A stretch of DNA of 34,797 nt from Bryobacterales bacterium (lineage in GTDB: Bacteria; Acidobacteriota; Terriglobia; Bryobacterales; Bryobacteraceae). The position numbers and the translations under genes are program-made. Below, piece after piece: positions 21,962 to 30,326 of this stretch. Under the pieces are notes generated by a model. It did no database searches, had not been told where the DNA came from, and saw only the letters and a list, made by a program, of their open reading frames with translations. How positions within the stretch are numbered: position 1 is the stretch's first letter; every line of letters begins with the position of its first letter. The stretch covers positions 1 to 34,797 of the forward strand of contig PLRS01000167.1 of assembly GCA_003164035.1 (NCBI GenBank). The letters are read 5' to 3'.

Positions 21962-23338
21962 ATGCGAGCGCCTCACGCCTACGCACTGGCCTGGCTGGTT
22001 TGCGCGGCCCCCTGGGGATGGTGCCAAACGCCGGCGGAATCCTCCGATCCGTTGGTGGTGGGCACCGAGCACCCACGCCTGTTCCTGCGGCCCGCGCGGC
22101 TGCGTCTGTTGCGCCGGGAACGCGAGCGGCAGTCTTTGCGCTGGCAACAGTTTTCGCGCCTGGTGGCCGGCGGAGCGCAGTTTCCCGAGCCGGGCTTTGC
22201 CCTGGCGCTGGATTACGCCATCGCGGGCGACCAGGAAGCCGGGCGCAAAGCCACCGCCTTTGCCTTGACCTCGACGGATCTGCGGCAGATGGCGCTGGTC
22301 TACGATTGGTGCGAGGGGGCGATGAGCGGCGCCGACCGAACCCGCCTGGCGGCGCGAATCGCCCGCCGCATGGCGGAAACGGCGGCCGACCAGTCCGTGG
22401 CGGCGGTGCGATCCCGCCTGCTGGGCGCCGTCACCCTGTTCGACGATGTGCCGGAGTTACCGGGCCGGGAGTTCGAGCGCGACGTCCGCGGTTGGTGGCG
22501 CACCAAGGTGGCCGAGCCCTTATCGGCCGGCAAGGTTCCCTTCCAGCGCGAAGATGCCTATCCTCTACTCGAATTGCTGCACGCCGTGCAGGATAACCTC
22601 AATCTCGACCTCCGGGAATCGAACGTGGACTACTTCAAAGACTTCCCCGTGGAGCACCTGATGAGCTACTATCCAGCGCCGTATCGGGGCGCGGAAAACG
22701 ACTTTTACATCGGCGCGGCCACCACCAGGTCAAAGGACCCGGATCTGGAAGCCGCGGCACTATCGCGCGCGGCGGATCTGGCCATGGTGGCCTACGATAC
22801 CAACGCACCCCAGACGCAAGTGCTGCAAGGATGGCTCATGCACGACCGGTTTCTGCTGCGCGGAGCTTTCGGGGTACCTTACGAGTTCTTGTGGGCCGAC
22901 CCTTATCAGCCCGGGCTGAGCTACTATCACGTGCCGACAGTCTACTACAATCCAGACTACGGGCGCCTGTTCGCCCGCTCGAGTTGGGACGACGACGCCG
23001 CCTGGTTCGGGCTGTTCGACGGAGGCGCGCAGTTGTTCGCGGACGGTCACGTAACCATGGTGGACCCGCGCGTGGAAGCGCCGCCGCTGGCGCTCGACGA
23101 CGCCACGGTGTGCTTCGGGCGAGCGGTGCGTGATTTTGAGCTAACGCTGGAGGACCGGCAGACGGTATTCGTGGTGGGCCTGGAGCCGCGTCGATCCTAC
23201 GACGTGGAGGTAGACGACGAGCAGATGTACCAGGCCGATTCAGACCGCGCCGGGATTGTGGAGTTGGACGACGTTCCGGCGGGCAAGCCGGTAGCGGTAC
23301 ACCTGCGGGAGCGCATCGTGAAGAAAGCCAGCCGGTAG
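21962..23338 (+). CDS. Exported heparinase II/III-like protein
   Basis: The 458-residue protein has a signal peptide (1-21, AAPWGWCQ). HPRLFLRPARLRLLRRERER at about 37-56 is the typical opening of heparinase II/III and alginate-lyase-like proteins. The alpha-helical toroid part then continues to about 300, and the C-terminal half (YGRLFARSSWDDDAAWFG, then LFADGHVTMVDPR) fits the start of the beta-sandwich domain, where ARSSW is a familiar heparinase II/III string. It is shorter than characterised lyases (usually over 600), so a truncated or reduced family member is likely and lyase activity is uncertain. There is no strong ribosome site. Confidence 0.65.
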   Translation: MRAPHAYALAWLVCAAPWGWCQTPAESSDPLVVGTEHPRLFLRPARLRLLRRERERQSLRWQQFSRLVAGGAQFPEPGFALALDYAIAGDQEAGRKATAFALTSTDLRQMALVYDWCEGAMSGADRTRLAARIARRMAETAADQSVAAVRSRLLGAVTLFDDVPELPGREFERDVRGWWRTKVAEPLSAGKVPFQREDAYPLLELLHAVQDNLNLDLRESNVDYFKDFPVEHLMSYYPAPYRGAENDFYIGAATTRSKDPDLEAAALSRAADLAMVAYDTNAPQTQVLQGWLMHDRFLLRGAFGVPYEFLWADPYQPGLSYYHVPTVYYNPDYGRLFARSSWDDDAAWFGLFDGGAQLFADGHVTMVDPRVEAPPLALDDATVCFGRAVRDFELTLEDRQTVFVVGLEPRRSYDVEVDDEQMYQADSDRAGIVELDDVPAGKPVAVHLRERIVKKASR

Positions 23339-23353
23339 ACACCAAGCCGCCGC

Positions 23354-23812
23354 TTAATCGGTCAGGGAGCGTTCCGCCAGTTCACCGAACAGCGGCAGCG
23401 AATACGTCTGATCGTGAGCGGCTTTCACCATCATGAAAATCTCCAGGCCCAGCAGAACCAGTTCCACCAGGCTGTGCAGATGGGTATGCACGACAAAATC
23501 CGTCATCAGCGACAGGGGCCGCAGCACCCAGCTATTCAGCATCCAGGCCACGAACAGGTAGAGGCCCTGGAACGCGTGGAAGCGCACGCTCCGGTAGGCA
23601 CGGAAGCGGGTGGATGCCAGCACGACGATGGCCGCGATCCAGCCGATGCCGGGAACGTAGCACAATACCGACGCCGTGCGTGGAGACATGCCGGAGAGCG
23701 GATCCGGGCCGGCGGGGGGCACCGGCGGCACGCGCGGCTGAAGGCTGCCGCAACGCTGGCAGTAGGCATCGCGGGTGCCCACCTGGTTTCCGCATTGATT
23801 ACAAAACGGCAT
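23354..23812 (-). CDS. Zinc-ribbon plus DUF4870-type membrane protein
   Basis: The 152-residue protein begins with a zinc ribbon, Cys4, Cys7, Cys18 and Cys21 (CNQC and CQRC pairs). A proline-rich linker follows (RVPPVPPAGPDP). The rest has about three hydrophobic helices (VLCYVPGIGWIAAIVVL, LYLFVAWMLNSWVL and a last one ending MMVKAAHD), with the FHAFQGLYLF that is typical of DUF4870. It ends 15 bases from the convergent heparinase-like gene. Function of the family is unknown. Confidence 0.85.
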   Translation of the reverse strand: MPFCNQCGNQVGTRDAYCQRCGSLQPRVPPVPPAGPDPLSGMSPRTASVLCYVPGIGWIAAIVVLASTRFRAYRSVRFHAFQGLYLFVAWMLNSWVLRPLSLMTDFVVHTHLHSLVELVLLGLEIFMMVKAAHDQTYSLPLFGELAERSLTD

Positions 23813-23930
23813 CCTATTGTTTCTTACGATACGCGAAGACCTCCGGTTCCGGCAAGCGTGCGCTTCATCCCAACTAATGGCAGCATTCGGCTATCGCCCG
23901 AAGTGATCTACCCCGGTCGAGGCGCGGCGT

Positions 23931-23936
23931 TATACT
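23931..23936 (+). promoter_or_regulatory. Candidate -10 element (TATACT) 8 bases before a start codon
   Basis: TATACT ends 8 bases before ATG 23945 with no ribosome site between, which suggests a leaderless or very short-leader transcript for the prepilin peptidase gene. Confidence 0.35.
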
Positions 23937-23944
23937 GTGAAACC

Positions 23945-24496
23945 ATGCAGTTTCCGGTCCCCCCGCGCGGCGTGGAAATCGTGCTGGTGCTCCTGGTGCT
24001 GGCCGCGGCGGCTTTCGACATACGGTTTCGGCGGATCCCAAACTGGCTGACCGCGAGCGGCGTCGTGGCCGGAATAGCCCTCAACGCGTTTCTGTACCCG
24101 GTGCTGCCGGGCCTGCTGTTGGCTTTGGAAGGCTTGGGCGTGGGGTTGGGTGTTTACCTGGTGCTCTACGCCATTCGCGCCATGGGCGCCGGCGATGCCA
24201 AGCTGATGGCGGCGGTGGGGGCGCTGGCGGGATGGCAGGACTGGTTCGGTATCTTCATCGTTACGGCGGTGATCGGTGGCGTAATGGCCGTCGTCTTCGC
24301 CCTGTCCCGCGGGCGTCTGAAGACGACCTTCTGGAACGTCGGATTCATCCTCACTGAAATGACGAGCGGGCGCGCGCCGTACCTGAAGAAAGAAGAGTTG
24401 GATGTGCGCAGCCCCAAGGCAATCGGCTTGCCGCACGGCGCCGTAATCGCGGTGGGTACGCTGGTGTTTTTGGGCCTGGCGGCGTTCCACGGTTGA
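23945..24496 (+). CDS. Prepilin peptidase, A24 family (TadV/CpaA type)
   Basis: The 183-residue integral membrane aspartic protease removes the leader of type IV or Flp pilins. Both catalytic aspartates are present: Asp25 in AFDIRFRRIPNW and Asp84 in MGAGDAKLMAA (the GxGD motif). It lacks the N-methylation domain of PilD, as do Flp/Tad enzymes. Membrane helices are at about 10-27, 35-55, 58-78, 85-125 and the C terminus. No pilin or Tad assembly gene is next to it. The downstream gene starts with a TTG that overlaps its stop, so they form a pair. Confidence 0.9.
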   Translation: MQFPVPPRGVEIVLVLLVLAAAAFDIRFRRIPNWLTASGVVAGIALNAFLYPVLPGLLLALEGLGVGLGVYLVLYAIRAMGAGDAKLMAAVGALAGWQDWFGIFIVTAVIGGVMAVVFALSRGRLKTTFWNVGFILTEMTSGRAPYLKKEELDVRSPKAIGLPHGAVIAVGTLVFLGLAAFHG

Positions 24497-25371
24497 ATCG
24501 GCTTTCGGCTATTCTGGTTGCAGCGGTGTTGCAGCCAACCAATCTCCGGAGAGCGGGCGCCGTGGCAGCCGCCGGCTTGCTGTTCTTGAGCGCGTTGTAT
24601 GCGTTTCAAAAGCCCTTCCGCGAATATCCCGGCGTGGAGTACGAAAAGTTTCCGCTGCCTCCGGACTACCAGGAAAAAACCGAGTGGGTGTTCGCGCGCC
24701 TGATGTATCCGCCCGTCGGCACCTATTACGGCGGCGTGCAATTCTACGGGAGCTGGAAGGAGGGCGGCTCCAACTGGACGATGGATTATCCCCGCTCGGA
24801 CCGTCACCTGGTGCAGGCTGTGCGGCGCCTCACCCGTCTCCATACCCGCTCCGCCGAAGAGCCCATCGACCTGGACGACGGCGACGTTTACGACTGGCCC
24901 TGGCTCTACGGCGTCGAAGTCGGCCACTGGAACCTGACCGATTCGCAGGCCGCCACCCTCCGCGAGTTCCTGCTCCGTGGGGGCTTTTTCATGTGCGACG
25001 ACTTCCACGGCGATATCGAATGGCGAACCTTCGCCGCCAGCATGCGGAAAGTGTTTCCCGACCGCCCCATCGTGGAGATCGCCGATTCCGATTCCATCTT
25101 CCACACCATCTACGACCTGAGCCGCCGTTACCAGGTTCCCGGCATGCCCGCGCTCGAAAAACACAACACCTACGAAAAAGGCGAAAGCGGCAAAACCCCG
25201 CACTGGCGCGCCATCTACGACGACCAGGGCCGGGTGATCGTGGCCATGTGCCACAATATGGACCTGGGCGATTCCTGGGAACATGCCGACGACCCGGAAT
25301 ACCCCTCCCGGTATTCCGACCTCGGCATTCGCATCGGGGTCGACTACATTCTCTATTCCATGACGCACTGA
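24493..25371 (+). CDS. DUF4159 protein
   Basis: The 292-residue protein has an N-terminal hydrophobic anchor (about 22-40) and a DUF4159 domain from about 60: FARLMYPP, then NWTMDYPRSDRHL, DWPWLYGVE and LREFLLRGGFFMCDDFHGD. The GGF...DD segment near 165-175 fits the family's Rossmann-like fold. DUF4159 proteins are common in acidobacteria and planctomycetes, often beside MoxR, DUF58 and VWA genes; here the DUF58 gene is far away. TTG at 24493 overlaps the prepilin peptidase stop; GTG 24562 would leave a shorter anchor. Confidence 0.82.
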   Translation: MNRLSAILVAAVLQPTNLRRAGAVAAAGLLFLSALYAFQKPFREYPGVEYEKFPLPPDYQEKTEWVFARLMYPPVGTYYGGVQFYGSWKEGGSNWTMDYPRSDRHLVQAVRRLTRLHTRSAEEPIDLDDGDVYDWPWLYGVEVGHWNLTDSQAATLREFLLRGGFFMCDDFHGDIEWRTFAASMRKVFPDRPIVEIADSDSIFHTIYDLSRRYQVPGMPALEKHNTYEKGESGKTPHWRAIYDDQGRVIVAMCHNMDLGDSWEHADDPEYPSRYSDLGIRIGVDYILYSMTH

Positions 25372-25381
25372 GGCCGAAACC

Positions 25382-25744
25382 ATGAACTGGACTTCCACCG
25401 CCGCCATTCTGCTAGCCCTGGCTGTGATCCTGGGGGCTTTCGGCGCGCACGGCTTGCGCCCGCGACTCGATGCGGATTCGATGCGCGTCTACGAAACGGC
25501 GGTCATGTACCATTTCCTGCACGCGCTGGGGATTCTGATCCTCTCCGTGCTGCCGCGAACCGGTACCGTATCGGCGTCCGGAATGGGACAGGTGTGCGCC
25601 ATCCTGTTGGCCGGCATCGTGCTGTTTTCGGGAAGCCTGTATTTGTTGGCCATCACCGGCACGCGCATTCTGGGCGCCATTACCCCGCTGGGCGGGGTGC
25701 TGTTCATCGCCGGCTGGCTGCTGGCGGCGTGGCGGCTGAGGTGA
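25382..25744 (+). CDS. DUF423 small membrane protein (YgdD family)
   Basis: The 120-residue protein has four membrane helices. LGAFGAHGL at about 18-26 is the DUF423 signature, with YHFLHALGILILSV and SGSLYLLAITG as further conserved strings and ITPLGGVLFIAGWLLAAW as the last helix. Function is unknown; the family is very widespread. It starts 10 bases after the DUF4159 stop and is likely the third gene of the same transcript. Confidence 0.92.
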   Translation: MNWTSTAAILLALAVILGAFGAHGLRPRLDADSMRVYETAVMYHFLHALGILILSVLPRTGTVSASGMGQVCAILLAGIVLFSGSLYLLAITGTRILGAITPLGGVLFIAGWLLAAWRLR

Positions 25745-25753
25745 TTGAAACGG

Positions 25754-25838
25754 TCGGTGGTCGGCGATCGGCGACCATGATGTGCTGCGTCTGGGTCAGG
25801 CGCCCGTAGGAATCGTAGGTGTAGTTGGTTTTCTGGCC
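25754..25838 (-). pseudogene. Rhs/YD-repeat fragment
   Basis: Read on the minus strand, the sequence gives GQKTNYTYDSYGRLTQTQH, one YD-type repeat as found in Rhs and wall-associated proteins. It covers only about 20 codons, ends in unrelated sequence and has no start codon of its own. It overlaps, in another frame, the end of the DinB-like fragment to which it is joined. Confidence 0.6.
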
Positions 25839-25972
25839 CTGTGCCCCAGTAACTGCTTGCGCGACCATCCGCCGGGGAGCGCAGGTGCGGAAGCAAACTC
25901 CTCGTCGATTGCCTCAAGGCCTGCCGCCGCTCGGTTCACCATCGCCAGCAGCTTTTCGCTAAGAGGTTTCAT
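25796..25972 (-). pseudogene. Truncated DinB-like protein joined to Rhs debris
   Basis: The reading frame starts with ATG at 25972 and codes for 58 residues. The first 44 end in ALPGGWSRKQLLGH, which matches the start of DinB/DUF664-type four-helix proteins where 'WSRKQ-lGHL' precedes the first metal-binding histidine. Similarity stops at that histidine, and the last 14 residues come from reading the Rhs fragment out of frame. The missing three helices cannot be found nearby. It starts 12 bases after the stop of the FAD oxidoreductase gene. A short protein might still be made, but it would lack the fold. Confidence 0.6.
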
Positions 25973-25984
25973 GGATTCGGCTGC

Positions 25985-27607
25985 TCACTTTCGGCTCGTG
26001 CGCTGCTGGAAAAGCTGGATGGCCGGCGTCTGGGCCGAGGGAACATATTCCAGCACCGCCCCCTGCTTTTTCAACGTGTCGACCAGCGTCCCCACGGGGA
26101 TACCCTGCACCGGCGTGCCGCCCGATATGGCCAGCCTGGCGGCCACGCCGGCAGCCTGGCCCAGTATCATGTACTGCGGCTCCATGCGCACGGACGAATA
26201 GGCCACATGGCTGGCCGAGAAGGCTACCGGCACCAGGAGGTTGGTGGCCTCCGCCGGGTGGGGCAGCATGATCCGATAAGGGATCTGATAGGGGTTGACC
26301 GCCACTTGCATGTCGCCTTCGTTGCGGACAAATCCATCCGGCCCCACGATGCGCTCCACGTTGTGCGAATCGCTGTTATAGGAGCCCATGCCGACCGGGT
26401 CGGGCTTGGTCAGCTCGGTCTGGAGATCCTTCTGCACCATAACGTATTCGCCCACCATGCGGCGTGCTTCGCGGATGTACAACTGGTTCGGCCAATTGCC
26501 GCTGTCGGTGAACTCGTCTTTGCACAGACCCCAGCGATTGATCTCCCCCCGGAGGCTTTCGGGCACCTGTGGATCGGTAGCCAGGAAATCGAAAAAGCCC
26601 TGCACGTAGTCCTTGTGCTCCTGCCACATCTTGGCGCGGCGGGCGTAGCTCGCGTCTGGATAGTCCCAACTGGCGCCAACATAGTCCGTGGAAAAAGCCC
26701 CCTGGTTGTTGACGTCGGCCTTGCCGTTGGGGAGGCGGTCCAGTTTGATCACTGAATCGAGCGGGGCGGCCCGTCCCTCGGCCTTCTGGCGCGCCTGTAG
26801 CAAAAGGGCAAACAGGGCGTAGCGCCGGGGATCGTAGCCCGCCGGAGCGGCGAAGGGAACGCGATTCTCGGGGACCTCGGATAGGCACATGCGGTAGTTA
26901 TAGGCCTGTACCGCCTTGTCGGCGCTTCCCGGCGCGGGAGTCCGCCGCGCGGAGATTTCGGGCAGAAGCCGGCCTTCCGCGTCGTAGGGCGAGATATCGA
27001 CCAGAAACTGATGGAACGGAGTGCGGTCGCGCACGCCCGCGAGGCTCTCCTGGTACTGGGAACTGCCTTCGCGGCCATACGTGTACCTGACGCCGGCCTG
27101 CGCCATCAGGTCGCCTTCATAACTGGAATCGATGAACACTTTGGCGGTGAACGAGTCGCCGTTTTCCACAAATATCTCGGCCACCTCGGCGCCGGTTTTG
27201 CGCACGCCGCCCTTCTCCTTCAGGCGGCTTCGCTCAAAGAGCCGGACACCCGCCTCTTGCAGCATTTCGCGGAAAATGTCCTCGGCCACGTGCGGCTCGT
27301 GGATCCAGCCGATCTCCTGTCCGTAACGCGACAGTCGATAATGCCGGCCGACGCGCAGATAAAACTCCAACGCGTACCCACCGATGACTTCCTTCTTACC
27401 GTAGTCCGTCCAGCCAAGGCCGCCCGATACCATGCCGCCCACATGATGGCCGGGTTCGAGCAGGGCGGCGCTCAGTCCTTCACGAGCGGCGGAGACAGCG
27501 GCAATGACGCCGCCGGCGGTGCCACCGTAGACGACAACATCGAAGCTGTGGGTCGCGCCCGGCGAAGCGAGGGGAAGGGCAAGCAGGACGAAAAGTATAT
27601 TCTTCAT
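25985..27607 (-). CDS. Exported FAD-dependent oxidoreductase (FAD_oxidored family)
   Basis: The 540-residue protein has a signal peptide (1-18). Its FAD-binding Rossmann motif is FDVVVYGGTAGGVIAAVSAA (about 22-41), followed by LLEPGHHVGGMVSGGLGWTD, the family's second flavin-contact block. FIDSSYEGDLMAQAGVRYTYG and the C-terminal SSVRMEPQYMILGQAAGVAA are further signatures. Relatives occur in many soil bacteria with polysaccharide or xanthan breakdown genes, but the substrate is not known. ATG 27607 is preferred over GTG 27616 because the signal peptide starts there. Export of a flavoprotein suggests the Tat route or folding outside, although no twin arginine is seen. Confidence 0.87.
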   Translation of the reverse strand: MKNILFVLLALPLASPGATHSFDVVVYGGTAGGVIAAVSAAREGLSAALLEPGHHVGGMVSGGLGWTDYGKKEVIGGYALEFYLRVGRHYRLSRYGQEIGWIHEPHVAEDIFREMLQEAGVRLFERSRLKEKGGVRKTGAEVAEIFVENGDSFTAKVFIDSSYEGDLMAQAGVRYTYGREGSSQYQESLAGVRDRTPFHQFLVDISPYDAEGRLLPEISARRTPAPGSADKAVQAYNYRMCLSEVPENRVPFAAPAGYDPRRYALFALLLQARQKAEGRAAPLDSVIKLDRLPNGKADVNNQGAFSTDYVGASWDYPDASYARRAKMWQEHKDYVQGFFDFLATDPQVPESLRGEINRWGLCKDEFTDSGNWPNQLYIREARRMVGEYVMVQKDLQTELTKPDPVGMGSYNSDSHNVERIVGPDGFVRNEGDMQVAVNPYQIPYRIMLPHPAEATNLLVPVAFSASHVAYSSVRMEPQYMILGQAAGVAARLAISGGTPVQGIPVGTLVDTLKKQGAVLEYVPSAQTPAIQLFQQRTSRK

Positions 27608-27726
27608 AGCGGTCACCGCAAATAGTTACGTGAAATGGGGAGAAGGGGATACGCCCCCTCCGGAGTGTGCGACATGAAAGTGGAGGCCAACGCGGTTGAT
27701 TAACAAGACGTCAGCCCTCCTTGATC

Positions 27727-28500
27727 TTACATCGGCGAATTCAGGCGGCGTGCGAGCCGGGTCAGAATGCCGCGCGGCGTGAAACGGGTGCCCCATATCA
27801 TCCAGCGATTGCGGGCACCGGCGATGACTTCGGTCTTACCGGCCAACATGGCCTGGTAGCCGATGCGCGCCACTTCGGCGGCATCCATGGCGGGTCCCTG
27901 AAACAGCCTGGAATTTGCGATGCCGGCGACGGCGCCGAAATTGGTGCGGGTGGGGCCGGGGCAAAGCACGGTCATCGTCACTCCCGAGCCCTTCAATTCT
28001 TCGGCCACCGCCAGGGAAAAAGAGAACACAAACGCCTTGCTGGCGTAGTATACGGCCATGAACGGGCCGGGGACGAAAGCCGCGGTGGAGGCCACGTTCA
28101 GAATGCGGCCGCTCGAGCGCGCGCGCATACCGGGCAGAACCAACCGGGTGAGATGCGCCAGGGCGCGGACGTTCACCTCGATCATGTCGAATTGGGCGTC
28201 GAAATCGGCCTCGGCGAAAGCGCCGCGCCAGCCGAAGCCCGCGTTATTGATGAGGATGGCGGGAGGTTCACCTTCGAGCGCGTCAAGAATGGCATTCGGC
28301 GCGGTCGGATCGGCCAGGTCCGCCGCCACCACCCGCGGGTTGACGCCGTAGCGCGCGGCCAGTTCGTCGCTGAGCCGATACAGTCCTTCGGTGCCGCGCG
28401 CCACCAGCACGGGCGCGTAGCCATCCGCCGCGCATAGTTTGGCCAGCTCGGCCCCGATCCCGCCGGATGCCCCGGTGATCAGGGCCGCCGCTTGCGCCAT
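27727..28500 (-). CDS. Short-chain dehydrogenase/reductase
   Basis: The 257-residue protein is a classical SDR: LITGASGGIG (cofactor loop, residues 7-16), LINNAGFG (about 82-89), the catalytic serine in NVASTAAF, and YYASK with the catalytic tyrosine and lysine. It resembles the DltE/YqjQ-like group that acts on lipids or unidentified ketones. The arginine after the first strand (LVARGTEGL) favours NADP. It is 2 bases upstream of no other gene on its 3' side; upstream the small coiled-coil gene ends 2 bases from its start, so they are co-transcribed. Confidence 0.92.
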   Translation of the reverse strand: MAQAAALITGASGGIGAELAKLCAADGYAPVLVARGTEGLYRLSDELAARYGVNPRVVAADLADPTAPNAILDALEGEPPAILINNAGFGWRGAFAEADFDAQFDMIEVNVRALAHLTRLVLPGMRARSSGRILNVASTAAFVPGPFMAVYYASKAFVFSFSLAVAEELKGSGVTMTVLCPGPTRTNFGAVAGIANSRLFQGPAMDAAEVARIGYQAMLAGKTEVIAGARNRWMIWGTRFTPRGILTRLARRLNSPM

Positions 28501-28502
28501 GC

Positions 28503-28748
28503 TTACTCCTTCTTTTTGAGAGCGCTGTCGTTATCCTGGATGAATTGTTTGATCTCCTCCGCCATCGCGATCAACTTCTCCCACTGCTCCCGGTAGAGAG
28601 TGACCGGAAACCTCCCCAAACCGTATACGGACAGGCCGCCCTTCTCGCTGACCCGCATCGATATCTGTCCGCGGGTTGGGCGTTTCAGCGCCTCGTTCTC
28701 CTTGCGCAGGCGCTCCAGTTCCGCTCGTAGTTCTTCTTCTGTAGCCAT
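28503..28748 (-). CDS. Small conserved coiled-coil protein
   Basis: The 81-residue protein starts with a charged coiled coil (EEELRAELERLRKENEALKR, about residues 3-22). The second part, SEKGGLSVYGLGRFPVTLY, then EQWEKLIAMAEEIKQFI, is a conserved string seen in small proteins of unknown function in several phyla, as I recall. ATG 28748 is chosen because the coiled coil starts there; the frame runs further upstream without support. It sits 2 bases before the SDR gene, and divergent to the HAD gene. A regulatory or scaffolding role is possible. Confidence 0.72.
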   Translation of the reverse strand: MATEEELRAELERLRKENEALKRPTRGQISMRVSEKGGLSVYGLGRFPVTLYREQWEKLIAMAEEIKQFIQDNDSALKKKE

Positions 28749-28812
28749 AATTTGCGTTCCGCTTAACAGTGATACCACACCGGCGCGTGTTACGCTCGAA
28801 TTCTGACAAATC

Positions 28813-29439
28813 ATGCCCGCCCTGGACGCTATTCTTTTCGATTTCGACGGTGTACTGACCGATACCGAGCCGGTGCATTGCGCCTGTTGGGCGGAAGTGC
28901 TGGCGCCGTTTGGGGTTACCCTGACCTGGGAATGCTACCGCGACCACTACGTTGGGGTGGACGACCGCGAGGTGATGCGCGAACTGGCCGCCGATGCCCA
29001 CCCCCCACTCGACTGGCAGGTTCTTTTCGCGCAATACCCGGCCAAGAAGCTTTTGTTCAGGGAGCGAACCCTCGCCGCGCCGCCTTTTGACGCCGGACTG
29101 GACGGTTTTCTGGCCGAGCTGCATCGCGATTACAAACTGGCGGTGGTCACCTCCAGTTCGCGCCTGGAAATCGAGGCGCTGCTGGTGGCCGGGGGCCTGC
29201 GGAAGCACTTCGATACCGTGGTAACCGCGGAAGATGTCACCCGTCACAAGCCGGACCCGGAGCCGTATCTGGAAGCCGCCCGGCGCCTGGGCGCAACCAG
29301 CGCGCTGGTGGTGGAGGATTCGGTGAACGGCCAGGCGGCCGGCCGCGCGGCGGGATTTGAGGTGCTCCCGGTCACCCGCCCTCAAGACGTCCCCGCCCTG
29401 GTCCGTGCCAGGCTTTGCCGGGTCGCGCGCAGTCTCTAG
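28813..29439 (+). CDS. HAD-superfamily phosphatase/phosphoglucomutase-like
   Basis: The 208-residue protein has all HAD motifs: DFDGVLTDTEP (Asp nucleophile and acid, about 9-19), the serine of VVTSSSRLE (motif II), the lysine of RHKPDPEPYLEAA (motif III) and VVEDSVNG (motif IV). The cap inserted after motif I is the small helical type of subfamily IA, as in beta-phosphoglucomutase and 2-deoxyglucose-6-phosphate phosphatase. The substrate is a sugar phosphate or similar small molecule, but cannot be told from sequence. ATG 28813 is divergent from the small protein gene with a gap of 64 bases. Confidence 0.9.
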   Translation: MPALDAILFDFDGVLTDTEPVHCACWAEVLAPFGVTLTWECYRDHYVGVDDREVMRELAADAHPPLDWQVLFAQYPAKKLLFRERTLAAPPFDAGLDGFLAELHRDYKLAVVTSSSRLEIEALLVAGGLRKHFDTVVTAEDVTRHKPDPEPYLEAARRLGATSALVVEDSVNGQAAGRAAGFEVLPVTRPQDVPALVRARLCRVARSL

Positions 29440-29476
29440 TCTAGCGTGGTGTCCATGCTTGTCGGCTTCGACGGCT

Positions 29477-30067
29477 TCAGGCAGCTGCGGCTGACGCATT
29501 GCCCAGGCAGCAGCGCTTGTATTTCTTGCCGCTACCGCAGCGGCAAGGGTCGTTGCGGCCGATTTTGGGTTCGGAGCGGCGGTAGGTTTCCGGCGATTGT
29601 GCAGAATTGTGCATCGGGGAGGCAGGTTCCGGCTCGGGTTCGGGCTGGGATTGTGGATCGTTGTGCACGGTTGTGCAATTTTGTGCATCGGGGGGCGGTT
29701 GTGGGGCGAAGCGGTCGAGGTCGACCATGGGGGCGGTGTTCTCCTGATTGGGCTCGGGCAGGGCGACGGCTTTATCGATGATGAAAATGGCAGCGCGGAG
29801 ACGGACGGAGGGGGAGGATTTGGGGTCGGTGAGGAGGATGCGGAGGGTTTCGAAGGCGAGGTCGGCGAGGTCGACGGCGCGGTCGTTGTAGAGGACGGCG
29901 CGGTCGTAGCGGGCGAGGGCTAGAGCCTCGCGGAATTCGGGCGAGTTGAGGCGCCAGTTGGCGATGGTGTTGCGGTGAATGCCGGCTTGGGCGGCGGCGT
30001 CGGTCAGGGTCGCGCCGTTAGACAGGGCGTCGACGACCTTGAGCTCTAGGGGAGTGAGAATGAACAT
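29477..30067 (-). CDS. HTH plus SEC-C zinc-binding protein
   Basis: The 196-residue protein has a helix-turn-helix like that of terminase small subunits or transposase N termini ([19 protein letters not shown], about 20-38) and helices to about 110. A low-complexity linker rich in Pro, Gln, Glu, His and Asn contains the related strings [10 protein letters not shown] and MHNSAQ. The C terminus is a SEC-C motif, [18 protein letters not shown], with three cysteines and a final Cys pair that bind zinc. SEC-C domains occur in SecA and in many proteins of unknown role. ATG 30067 is chosen since the HTH region starts soon after and upstream residues have no structure. Function not known. Confidence 0.75.
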   Translation of the reverse strand: MFILTPLELKVVDALSNGATLTDAAAQAGIHRNTIANWRLNSPEFREALALARYDRAVLYNDRAVDLADLAFETLRILLTDPKSSPSVRLRAAIFIIDKAVALPEPNQENTAPMVDLDRFAPQPPPDAQNCTTVHNDPQSQPEPEPEPASPMHNSAQSPETYRRSEPKIGRNDPCRCGSGKKYKRCCLGNASAAAA

Positions 30068-30303
30068 AGGGATCGCTCGCGGCTTTACGATAGCTGGCGA
30101 GCTGGGAAAAGCCGGGGGTGGGATTCCGGGGATTTGGCGGTAAGGCATTGGAGGGGATGGATTTAGAAATATTTTTTGGGTTTGTGACTCGACTGTAGGG
30201 CCAAGGGCGCGGGGTAGAGACGGATGGAAAGGTGCTTCGGGCTGGGGGATTTAGTTATCGAGCGTAGGAACTCGTCGTCACACTGCCGGGCTGGCGCCCG
30301 GCT

Positions 30304-30324
30304 GGACCGGTTGACAACCGGTCC
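30304..30324. repeat. Perfect 21-base palindrome with TTGACAA centre
   Basis: GGACCGGTTG pairs with CAACCGGTCC around one A. It has the same design as 4449-4469, where one base pair in the stem differs in both arms (A-T there, G-C here). AGGTTGACAACCT at 30327-30339 is a shorter member. Confidence 0.6.
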
Positions 30325-30326
30325 GC

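Noticed and set aside
28531-29688. 385-codon open frame antisense to the HAD gene
   Set aside because: It runs across the HAD phosphatase and neighbouring genes in the wrong frame and has no motif.
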